Shown here: one piece after another, positions 34,644-42,137 of the stretch
Numbering within the stretch: the stretch's first letter is position 1
How the letters are laid out: every line of letters begins with the position of its first letter
NCBI GenBank assembly: GCA_020621865.1
Contig: JAHRYW010000005.1
Location: forward strand, 125,988-189,987
Direction of reading: 5' to 3'
Source of the DNA: Betaproteobacteria bacterium
GTDB lineage: Bacteria; Pseudomonadota; Gammaproteobacteria; Burkholderiales; Rhodocyclaceae
Length of the DNA stretch: 64,000 nt
Notes under the pieces: model-generated
What the model was told of the DNA's origin: nothing
Databases searched by the model: none
What the model saw: the letters and a program-made list of their open reading frames with translations, nothing else
Program-made: the position numbers and the translations under genes

Positions 34644-34931
34644 ATGAGCACGAAAGACGAATACATCCGGAAAATGCACTCGCGACTGGATCAGCTCAAC
34701 AGCGAGATCGACAGACTCGTCGCCCGCAAGGACCAGCTTCAGGAAGCCGGGCACAGCGAATTCAACAAGCAGATGGAAGAGCTTCGCCACCGCCGCGAAG
34801 ATGCCATGGAAAAACTGAAACAGCTTCAGGGCGCCAGTGAAAGCGCTTGGGGCGACATCAAGAGCGGCATCGAGATGGCCTGGGAAGCCCTCGCCCAAGC
34901 CACTGAATCGGCCCGCTCCCGGTTCAAGTAG
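34644..34931 (+). CDS. Small coiled-coil protein
   Basis: 95 residues, almost wholly charged coiled coil (residues 5-70) with many Lys, Glu, Gln and no Cys. The C-terminal part (WGDIKSGIEMAWEALAQATE) is amphipathic. Similar small proteins are annotated as stress-related coiled-coil proteins; function unknown. ATG after GGGAGACC. Confidence 0.8.
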   Translation: MSTKDEYIRKMHSRLDQLNSEIDRLVARKDQLQEAGHSEFNKQMEELRHRREDAMEKLKQLQGASESAWGDIKSGIEMAWEALAQATESARSRFK

Positions 34932-35635
34932 ACAGCCTTTTCCTCTGGCTGGTGCACGGGGTGAGTAACGCACGCCCATTGCTCGCCTGACGCCCCACGT
35001 CGGTACCGATTCCGGTGTGATTGCGCCCATGTGGCAGCGAAAACAGGAGACGGAAAACGTGGCCAACCCCGAAAGTGCTTGCTTTGCCAGCACCAGCGAC
35101 CAGCCAGGGCAGGAATTGAGCAACTCTTTGCCTTTGCGGGGCAAATATTGATTGGTCCGTCATTTGATTAGACAAGGGCTGGGTGGGCATCCGCGGGCAC
35201 GGACTCAATCAGAAGCTGCCACCACTTCCGAAAACGATCTGAACGAAACGCTGGCGCTGGCGAGGAGTTTGCCCCGCATGAGGTTCAAACAGTGCTTGAA
35301 GCTAAACGTATCCGGTGGTCATTCAAGAACCGGCCCTGCTTCCAGCATTAACTGGCCCACCATTTCCGGCGTCTTGCTGCGCAAGATGAAATCACCCTTT
35401 GAGCGTGGTCTTGATCCCAAGAAAAGTGGTTTCAATCATCCAGCGCGCCTGATATAGCGCCGCTGATTCTTGCGCGGGCGCCTTGGCCGGGGCCAGCCGT
35501 GTCGCTATCGGACGGTAGATCGCTCTACGCCAGGCAGCCGATAGTCAATGACGCGCACCGTCAGGGACTGTGGATATCCCGAGATTCCGTCTTCTTGGGG
35601 GCTAGGGGGCGGGTTGAAATTGAGAGAGATACGAT
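34932..35635. other. Region without intact genes, partly transposase remnant
   Basis: About 700 bp without an intact gene. The right part holds the IS4-type remnant given separately. In the left part (34932-35320) I see nothing I can name. Confidence 0.5.
35325..35575 (-). mobile_element. Remnant of an IS4-family transposase (C-terminal part)
   Basis: Minus-strand translation in shifting frames gives LTVRVIDYRLPG, then APAKAPAQESAALYQARWMI and ETTFLGIKTTLKG, then LRSKTPEMVGQLMLEAG. These match in order the C-terminal half of IS4-type DDE transposases (the Y-x-RW-x-IE glutamate motif and LRSKTPEMV). Frameshifts and stops show decay. No terminal inverted repeats are recognisable. Confidence 0.7.
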
Positions 35636-36562
35636 CTATCTGTCAGACGTTCTTGGGCCGGCAAGAGTAGCCAGCTCGCCGTCAGCAGCAGCCTCGACCA
35701 GCCACGCTTTGACCAGCGCTGCCGCATGACGCAGCGGCTGCCGGGCGGGGTGCACGACGTAGTAGGCGTTGGCCAGCGGCAGACGATGCCCGAAAGGTTC
35801 GCATAGCAGGCCGTCGGCCAGTTCGGCGGCGACCAGCAGCGGGCTGGTCATCACGGCGCCCTGCCCCTGCTTGGCGGCCTCGATGGCCATCAAGGCCTGA
35901 TCGAAGTGGATGCGTGGCAGAGCGGCCACAGCCATCGGCGCCAGGTTGCTGAATCCGCTGAACCAGCGCTCCCAGAAGGGCAGCATGGTAGTGACCAGCA
36001 GCGTGGCGCGGCGCAGGTCGTCGGCTTCGCGCAGGGCCAGCGAGGCGGCATAGGCCGGCGTGCAATAGACGCGCGCCTGGTCGGTGTACAACAGCGTGGC
36101 GTCGAGTTGCGGCGCCTTGCCGTCGAAGTAGCGGATGGCCAGGTCGATGGCGTCGCGCTCGAAATCGACCAGTTGGGCCGAGGCATTGAGGTGCAGTTCC
36201 AGCCCCGGATAGCGAGTCAGCAGACCGGCCATCCGGCTGGTGAACCACTTGGCCGCAAAACTCGGTGGCATCGACAGCCAGACGGCCATGCTGCGACTAT
36301 CGCGGACCTTGCGGCTGGCGTCGGCGATCTCGGCCAGCGCCGGCTGGATGCGTTGCCAGTAGGCGCGCGCCTCTTCGGTCGGCAGCACCTGGCGAACCTC
36401 GCGGACGAACAGCGCAACACCCAGCCAGTCTTCCAGCTTGCGGATCTGCTGACCGACGGCGCCGGGGGTCACGCACAATTCGGCTGCGGCCATAGAAAAA
36501 CTATGGGTGCGCATCGCTGCATCGAATACCAGCAGGGATTTGAGTGGCGGGTATGAATTCAT
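35636..36562 (-). CDS. LysR-family transcriptional regulator, GcvA-like
   Basis: 308 residues: winged helix (about 4-65, with FDAAMRTHSFSMAAAELCVT and PGAVGQQIRKLEDWLG), then a two-lobed effector domain including PSFAAKWFTSRMAGLLTRYP and DLAIRYFDG, features of the GcvA/AmpR subgroup. It is divergent from an MFS transporter gene 95 bp away and probably regulates it. Ligand unknown. Confidence 0.93.
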   Translation of the reverse strand: MNSYPPLKSLLVFDAAMRTHSFSMAAAELCVTPGAVGQQIRKLEDWLGVALFVREVRQVLPTEEARAYWQRIQPALAEIADASRKVRDSRSMAVWLSMPPSFAAKWFTSRMAGLLTRYPGLELHLNASAQLVDFERDAIDLAIRYFDGKAPQLDATLLYTDQARVYCTPAYAASLALREADDLRRATLLVTTMLPFWERWFSGFSNLAPMAVAALPRIHFDQALMAIEAAKQGQGAVMTSPLLVAAELADGLLCEPFGHRLPLANAYYVVHPARQPLRHAAALVKAWLVEAAADGELATLAGPRTSDR

Positions 36563-36657
36563 AATGTAGAAAAACTATCACATACCACATATTAAATCAG
36601 TTGCCCGCGAGCCGCTCGCCGGCCACAATCAAAACACCCCAACACGAATAAAACATC

Positions 36658-37875
36658 ATGTTCCATTCCCTGCGCCGCCCGGACGTTCTCGCCGTGACCC
36701 TCGCCGCTGCCGGCATCCTGATGGTCACCATGGGCATCCGCCAATCCTTTGGCCTCTTCGTCAGCCCGATCAACACCGCCACCGGCATGGGCATCGCCGC
36801 GATCAGCCTGGCGCTCGCCGTCGGCCAGTTCGCCTGGGGCGCCATCCAGCCCATCGCCGGCGCCGTCGCCGACCGCTATGGCCCGCGCGCCGTGCTGATC
36901 GGCGGCCTGATCCTGCTCGCTGCCGGCTGCGCGGCGACCCCCTTCATCGATGGCGGCTTCGGCCTGACCGTCACCCTCGGCCTGCTCGCCGCCATGGGTT
37001 CCGGCGCCGGCAGTTTCTCGGTGCTGATCGGCGCCGCAGCACAGCGCCTGCCGCTCGAATCGCGTGGTGCCGCCTCGGGCGTCATCAACGCCGGCGGCTC
37101 CTTCGGCCAGTTCGTTTTCGCCCCCGTCCTGCAAAAGCTGATCCAGAGCATCGGCTGGATGGGCGCCCTGTGGGCGATGGCTATTGCCGCGCTGGCCACG
37201 TTGCCGCTGGTCGGCAAGCTGACCGCCGGCAGCGCCCCGCCGCCGCCCCGCGCCGACGGCGAGGCGCATCTCGGCCGGGTCGTTCTCGACGCCCTGAAGG
37301 ATCCGAGCTACCTGCTGCTGCACGCCGGCTTCTTCACCTGCGGCTTCCACATCGCCTTTCTGGTCACCCACTTGCCCGGCGAAGTGAACCTGTGCGGCCT
37401 GCCGCCCACGGTCGCCAGCTGGTCGCTGGCCATCATCGGCCTGGCCAATATCTTCGGCAGCCTCTACGCCGGCGGCTGCATCGCCCGCTACCGCAGCAAG
37501 CACGTGCTGGCCGCGATGTACGCCTCGCGCGCCGTGCTGATCGCCCTCTATCTGATGGCGCCGCGCACCGAACTGACCTATTACCTGTTCGCCGCCGGCC
37601 TCGGCTTCACCTGGCTGGCCACTGTACCGCCGACTGCGGCGCTGGTCGGCAAGCTGTTCGGTACCCGCTACCTGGCGACGCTGTTCGGCCTGACCCTGCT
37701 CTCCCACCAGATCGGCGGCTTCCTCGGCGCCTGGCTGGGCGGCATCGCGATCACCCGCTACGGCGACTTCACCTGGATGTGGTACGCCGACATGGTGCTG
37801 GCTGCGCTGGCCGCGCTGGTCAACCTGCCGATCCGCGAGGCGCCGGTCGCCCGCCCGGTGGCGCAGCCGGCCTGA
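36658..37875 (+). CDS. MFS transporter, OFA/monocarboxylate-like
   Basis: 405 residues with 12 hydrophobic helices. The signature MGIRQSFGLFVSPINTATGM in helix one and GAVADRYGPRAVL in the loop between helices two and three fit the OFA/monocarboxylate branch. It probably moves a small organic acid or toxic compound; the divergent LysR regulator suggests induction by the substrate. Confidence 0.9.
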   Translation: MFHSLRRPDVLAVTLAAAGILMVTMGIRQSFGLFVSPINTATGMGIAAISLALAVGQFAWGAIQPIAGAVADRYGPRAVLIGGLILLAAGCAATPFIDGGFGLTVTLGLLAAMGSGAGSFSVLIGAAAQRLPLESRGAASGVINAGGSFGQFVFAPVLQKLIQSIGWMGALWAMAIAALATLPLVGKLTAGSAPPPPRADGEAHLGRVVLDALKDPSYLLLHAGFFTCGFHIAFLVTHLPGEVNLCGLPPTVASWSLAIIGLANIFGSLYAGGCIARYRSKHVLAAMYASRAVLIALYLMAPRTELTYYLFAAGLGFTWLATVPPTAALVGKLFGTRYLATLFGLTLLSHQIGGFLGAWLGGIAITRYGDFTWMWYADMVLAALAALVNLPIREAPVARPVAQPA

Positions 37876-37880
37876 GCGGA

Positions 37881-37919
37881 TTCCAATTTTGGCTGTTTTT
37901 TCGGGCTGACCGTAGCATT
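37881..37919 (+). repeat. Dispersed repeat, copy 8
   Basis: CCAATTTTGGCTGTTTTTTC then GGGCTGACCGTAGCATT; exact core 37908-37919, 6 bp after the MFS stop codon. Confidence 0.88.
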
Positions 37920-37967
37920 TGCCTGTCGGCCCGCAAGCGGGCTGCGAGTAACGTCGCAGCGCTAAAA

Positions 37968-38273
37968 CTACGCAGCCCTTTGCAGCGGGCGCACTTCTTC
38001 GGCGATCTGGCTGCCGGCTTCGTTTTCTGCCCGCTTCAAATCAAATGCGCTTTGCAGGTTCAGCCAGAACTGCGCCGTCGTGTCGAAATAGCGCGCCAGG
38101 CGCAGGGCCGTATCCGGCGTCACAGCGCGCCGCTCACGCACGACGTCGTTAATCCGCGGCGCCGGCACGTGCAGCGCCATCGCCAGGGCATTGGCGCTCA
38201 TCCCCAAGGGGGCGAGATATTCTTCCCGGAGGATTTCGCCGGGATGAATCGGTCGCATGTTGTTGGTCGCCAT
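37968..38273 (-). CDS. higA: HigA-type antitoxin
   Basis: 101 residues with an XRE helix-turn-helix (MRPIHPGEILREEYLAPLG, then LAMALHVPAPRINDVVRERR and PDTALRLARYF), the HigA pattern. It neutralises HigB and represses the operon. I start at the ATG 38273, 14 bp after the toxin gene. Confidence 0.93.
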   Translation of the reverse strand: MATNNMRPIHPGEILREEYLAPLGMSANALAMALHVPAPRINDVVRERRAVTPDTALRLARYFDTTAQFWLNLQSAFDLKRAENEAGSQIAEEVRPLQRAA

Positions 38274-38287
38274 CTGGTGCCTCTCGT

Positions 38288-38569
38288 TCAGTGATAATCC
38301 ACAATCTCGACATTCATCGGCCCGTTGTCGGTCCACACAAAGCACACGCGCCACTGGTCGTTGATGCGAATGCTGTGCTGACCGGCCCGGTCACCGCTTA
38401 GCCCTTCAAGGCGATTGCCCGGCGGCGAGCGCAAATCCCGCAACTCCAGCGCATCGTCCAGCATTTGCAACTTGCGCTGCGCGACGCTCTCAATGTTCCG
38501 AAACCGCCTCGGGCTGCCACCTTCGTAAATGGCTTGGGTGTCGGCGCAGCGGAATGAACGTATCGTCAT
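38288..38569 (-). CDS. higB: HigB-type toxin (RelE superfamily)
   Basis: 93 residues. MTIRSFRCADTQAIYEGGSP, RKLQMLDDALELRDLRSPPG and the end NDQWRVCFVWTDNGPMNVEI match HigB, a ribosome-dependent mRNA endonuclease. The toxin gene is first, antitoxin second, the usual higBA order. Confidence 0.94.
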   Translation of the reverse strand: MTIRSFRCADTQAIYEGGSPRRFRNIESVAQRKLQMLDDALELRDLRSPPGNRLEGLSGDRAGQHSIRINDQWRVCFVWTDNGPMNVEIVDYH

Positions 38570-38696
38570 GGATGAATGCTAGAACGAGAGCGGTTAAACG
38601 TCAAGCGTTAAACGAATGGCGATTACTACGCCATTTTCTCGCTTGAGTAAGCGAATGAATTTAATTCGAGCCCCTTTGGCGCTTTGGCGGCTCGTG

Positions 38697-39140
38697 CTAT
38701 TCGCCCATGGAAGGCAGCGTGACACGACCATCACCATATCGGCGCATGTACGGATACAACACAAGACGGCCTTCGCTATCAGCACCTACTTTGGCAATGA
38801 TTGTACCTTCGTCGCCGTTTCTGTGATTGGGGCCACAACTGGTGAACTCGAATTTCATGGCAATTTTGTCGCCTTGATGAACCTTTGCATCAGAAGCCTT
38901 TAGAAGCTGAACGACCTTTGCCGTAGCCGTTCCATCATTTACGTCTGACAAGGAAATTTTCGCAATCACATCCGCCTCAGGTTGCAGATTGGGAATGGTC
39001 TCAAAAAAAAGCGTGTTTTCCATACCAAGTCCTCGACAAGCATGGACTTGCGGAGAAACCAGCAGGAAGCCAAAGGCCAATGCAATGCTTGTCAAAGAGG
39101 TCAAAGACATTTCCTGTTTTCGTATTTCCGCGTTGGCCAT
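38697..39140 (-). CDS. AT-richer hypothetical secreted protein
   Basis: 147 residues (or 137 from ATG 39110). A signal peptide (SLTSIALAFGFLLVSPQVHA) ends before CRGLG. The mature part is beta-rich with FEFTSCGPNHRNGDEG, where a second Cys could pair with the first. Family not recognised. Base composition is lower in GC than neighbours, in line with horizontal acquisition next to higBA. Confidence 0.6.
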   Translation of the reverse strand: MANAEIRKQEMSLTSLTSIALAFGFLLVSPQVHACRGLGMENTLFFETIPNLQPEADVIAKISLSDVNDGTATAKVVQLLKASDAKVHQGDKIAMKFEFTSCGPNHRNGDEGTIIAKVGADSEGRLVLYPYMRRYGDGRVTLPSMGE

Positions 39141-39353
39141 TCCGACTCTCCTGGAGCCTTATGAAGTTTGGGCATTCTGGTTGTGCGTTAGCACAGCGTC
39201 AATATTGGCCAACCGCATAAATACGGGATTTGTCATTTCGGTTGGCGGCAGGCCAGCGACCGAGAATTTCGTTTTTGGCCATTTTTTCGGGTCGACCGTA
39301 GCATTCGCCTAATAGGGCCACGCGCACCGGCAGAAGCGCCACCGACCGTCCAT
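39141..39353. other. AT-rich intergenic stretch upstream of nifE
   Basis: No gene supported. It contains a palindrome TGTGCGTTAGCACA near 39183 and repeat copy 9. Confidence 0.45.
39265..39305 (+). repeat. Dispersed repeat, copy 9
   Basis: AATTTCGTTTTTGGCCATTT tract then GGGTCGACCGTAGCATT; exact core 39294-39305. It lies about 50 bp before the NifA site. Confidence 0.9.
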
Positions 39354-39369
39354 TGTCAGATAAACGACA
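39354..39369. promoter_or_regulatory. NifA upstream activator site
   Basis: TGT-N10-ACA (TGTCAGATAAACGACA), the exact NifA consensus, centred about 80 bp before the expected start of the sigma-54 promoter, a usual distance. Confidence 0.75.
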
Positions 39370-39413
39370 GCCCCCGCCGCCCGCGTCCCCTATAAAATTC
39401 AACCACTTACATT

Positions 39414-39429
39414 TGGCACCGTTCTTGCT
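39414..39429 (+). promoter_or_regulatory. Sigma-54 promoter of nifE
   Basis: TGGCAC-N5-TTGCT is the -24/-12 consensus. It lies 28 bp before the nifE ATG; AAGGAG at 39446-39451 is the ribosome-binding site. Confidence 0.88.
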
Positions 39430-39457
39430 GAACTCCCTGCAGTTCAAGGAGAACGCC

Positions 39458-40858
39458 ATGAAAGCCAGCGAAATCCAAGCCCTGCTCGATGAGCCGGCCT
39501 GTACGCACAACAAGAAGGAAAAGTCCGGCTGCGCCCGGCCCAAGCCCGGTGCCACCGCCGGCGGCTGTTCCTTCGACGGGGCGCAGATCGCCCTGCTGCC
39601 GATTGCCGATGTCGCCCACATCGTGCACGGCCCGATCGCCTGCGCCGGCTCCTCGTGGGACAACCGCGGCACGCGCTCCTCCGGCGTCACCCTCTACCGC
39701 ATCGGCATGACCACCGACCTGTCGGAAACCGACGTCGTCATGGGGCGCAGCGAGAAACGGCTGTTCCACGCCATCAAGCAGGCCATCGACAGCTATTCGC
39801 CGGCCGCCATCTTTGTTTACAACACCTGCGTCACCGCCCTGGTTGGCGACGACGTCGGCGCTGTCTGCAAGGCCGCGACCGAACGCTGGGGCACACCGGT
39901 GGTGCCGGTCGATGCCGCCGGCTTCTACGGCACCAAGAATCTCGGCAACCGGCTGGCCGGCGAGGCGATGTTCAAGCACGTCATCGGCACCCGCGAGCCG
40001 GCACCGGCCAAGCCGCGCGCCGACGGCCTGCCGACCTACGACGTCAACCTGATCGGCGAATACAACATCGCCGGCGAGTTCTGGCATGTCGCGCCACTGT
40101 TCGACGAACTCGGCCTGCGCATCCTGTGCACGCTGTCCGGCGACACCCGCTTCCACGAGTTGCAGACCATGCACCGCGCGAAGGTGAACATGGTGGTCTG
40201 CGCCAAGGCGCTGCTCAACGTGGCGCGCAAGATGGAGGAGAACTACGGCATCCCGTTCTTCGAAGGCAGCTTCTACGGCGTCCAGGACATGAACAACGCC
40301 CTGCGCGACTTCGCCCGGATCATCGGCGACCCCGACCTGATCGCCCGCACCGAAGCGCTGATTGCCCGCGAGGAAGCCAAGTCCAGCGCCGCCCTCGACC
40401 CCTGGCGCGAAAAGCTGCGCGGCAAGCGCGTGCTGCTCTACACCGGCGGCGTCAAGTCGTGGTCCATCGTCTCGGCGCTGCAGGATCTCGGCATGAAGGT
40501 GGTGGCCACCGGCACCAAGAAGTCGACCGAAGAGGACAAGGCGCGCATCCGCGAGCTGATGGGCGACGACACCAAGATGATCGACGACGGCAGCCCCAAG
40601 GCCCTGCTCTCCATCTACCGCGAATACCATGCCGACATCCTGATCGCCGGCGGCCGCAATCTCTACACGGCGCTGAAGGCGCGCATTCCCTTCCTCGACA
40701 TCAACCAGGAACGCGAGTTCGGCTACGAAGGCTACGCCGGCATGGAAGAACTGGCCCGGCAGCTTGCCCTGTCGATGAACAGCCCGGTCTGGGAAGCGGT
40801 GCGCCGGCCGGCCCCGTGGGCGCGTCAGAAGGCGGCCGGAACGGTGCTCGCCGCCTGA
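39458..40858 (+). CDS. nifE: NifE, FeMo-cofactor scaffold subunit
   Basis: 466 residues, full family length. Conserved cluster cysteines are in [32 protein letters not shown] and [13 protein letters not shown]. The central part has [20 protein letters not shown] and [15 protein letters not shown], and the C-terminus [20 protein letters not shown], typical of NifE rather than NifD. NifE and NifN form the scaffold on which the FeMo-cofactor precursor is finished. nifN normally follows; here the next gene is convergent ccmI, 3 bp away, so nifE stands alone. The sigma-54 promoter and NifA site imply expression under nitrogen limitation. Confidence 0.93.
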   Translation: MKASEIQALLDEPACTHNKKEKSGCARPKPGATAGGCSFDGAQIALLPIADVAHIVHGPIACAGSSWDNRGTRSSGVTLYRIGMTTDLSETDVVMGRSEKRLFHAIKQAIDSYSPAAIFVYNTCVTALVGDDVGAVCKAATERWGTPVVPVDAAGFYGTKNLGNRLAGEAMFKHVIGTREPAPAKPRADGLPTYDVNLIGEYNIAGEFWHVAPLFDELGLRILCTLSGDTRFHELQTMHRAKVNMVVCAKALLNVARKMEENYGIPFFEGSFYGVQDMNNALRDFARIIGDPDLIARTEALIAREEAKSSAALDPWREKLRGKRVLLYTGGVKSWSIVSALQDLGMKVVATGTKKSTEEDKARIRELMGDDTKMIDDGSPKALLSIYREYHADILIAGGRNLYTALKARIPFLDINQEREFGYEGYAGMEELARQLALSMNSPVWEAVRRPAPWARQKAAGTVLAA

Positions 40859-40861
40859 ATC

Positions 40862-42067
40862 TCAGCGCTCGCTGTTCAGCTCGATGGCCAGCGTGGTATT
40901 GCCCAGCTTGGCTTTGACCGGGGCGGCGAGGATGTCGCCCTTGGCCGGCTCGGCCGATCCGGTCTTGGATATCTTCGCGCTGATCTGTACTTCGGGGAAC
41001 TGCGAAATCGTCCGCCCCGGCATGATCGCCGCGCTGTCGTCGAGGCGGAACTCGATCGGGAAATCGCTGCCCTTGTAGCGGCCGACGGCCAGCGGCGGGC
41101 CGCTGCCATCCGGCGCCTTGGCGACGACAAACAGGGTATCCCCGGCCGACACCTTGCCCTTCAGTTTCGGGCTGATCGTCACGACACCGCCGACCGCGCC
41201 ATTCGGCACGCCCGGCTCGGCGCCTGCCGGTTTCTTGCCGGACAACATGCTGTTGGCTTCGGCGATGTTGGCATCGGCCAGCTTGGCATCCATCGAATCG
41301 GCCGGGGCCACCGCCTTCATGCGCTTCCAGAAATCGATGGCGGCCTTGTAGTCAGCCCGGTCGAAGGCCTCGCTGCCGGCCAGGGCCAGCGCCTTGACGT
41401 GCTTGGGATCGGCCGCCACGGCGCGCTTGACGATCTTGCGGCCTGCCTCGTCCCACTGACGTCCCTTGGCCATCACGTGGGTGTCGGCCCAGTCGGCCAG
41501 CATCGCGGCATCCGGCGGCAACAGTGCGGCAGCTTTTTCGTAGGCGGCATCGGCTTCGCCATACCTTCGCAACTCGCCATAGGTCTTGGCCAGCAGGAGC
41601 CAGCCTTCGCCATTGTTCGGATCAGCCGCCATCTTGTCGGCCAGTCGCTTGACCACGGTGTTCAGGTCGCCGCCCGAGGGCGCCTTGGCTGTTTGTTCCG
41701 CTCCCGGCACCTTGAACGCCTCCTCCGGAGCGGCGCCCTTGTCGGCGCCCTTGAATGCCGCATAGCCCACGGCAACCAGGATCAGCACAGCGATGACTGG
41801 CAGGCCACGGCGTAGCAGCGGCGGGGTCAACCATGCCTTTTCCGCAGGCGACTCCAGCACGGCGGCGTGCAACGCTGCCTGCCGGCGGTCGAATTCTTCC
41901 TGGCTGATCCGTCCTTCGGCCCTGGCCAACAGCAGCTCCCGCAACGATGTCGCAATATCGACCTTGGGCTCGGACGATGACTTCCGCTGCGCGGCATATT
42001 TCCCGACCGCCAGAAGCATGACCAGCGAAAGAATGATACTGGCCAAGCCGATGTATACGATTTCCAT
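40862..42067 (-). CDS. ccmI: CcmI-like cytochrome c biogenesis TPR protein
   Basis: 401 residues: N-terminal membrane helix (4-24), a cytoplasmic or linker helical region with RISQEEFDRRQAALHAAVLE, a second helix (about 92-110), TPR repeats (about 150-290) and a C-terminal beta domain (VSPKLKGKVSAGDTLFVVAK). CcmI holds apocytochrome c for haem attachment. It is the last gene of the multihaem cytochrome operon, 70 bp after the porin gene; no other ccm gene is near. It may be specialised for loading the huge cytochromes. Start ATG with AGGAAA before it. Confidence 0.9.
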   Translation of the reverse strand: MEIVYIGLASIILSLVMLLAVGKYAAQRKSSSEPKVDIATSLRELLLARAEGRISQEEFDRRQAALHAAVLESPAEKAWLTPPLLRRGLPVIAVLILVAVGYAAFKGADKGAAPEEAFKVPGAEQTAKAPSGGDLNTVVKRLADKMAADPNNGEGWLLLAKTYGELRRYGEADAAYEKAAALLPPDAAMLADWADTHVMAKGRQWDEAGRKIVKRAVAADPKHVKALALAGSEAFDRADYKAAIDFWKRMKAVAPADSMDAKLADANIAEANSMLSGKKPAGAEPGVPNGAVGGVVTISPKLKGKVSAGDTLFVVAKAPDGSGPPLAVGRYKGSDFPIEFRLDDSAAIMPGRTISQFPEVQISAKISKTGSAEPAKGDILAAPVKAKLGNTTLAIELNSER

Positions 42068-42137
42068 GATTTCCTACCTGACTTCAGGGTGTTAAGCGAA
42101 CTGTCCGTCGAGCCGACGACGATGATGCTGAGACAGT

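Noticed and set aside
39183..39256. Integron attC-like site near the AT-rich gene
   Set aside because: The short palindrome lacks proper core sites (GTTRRRY and its partner), and no integrase is seen.
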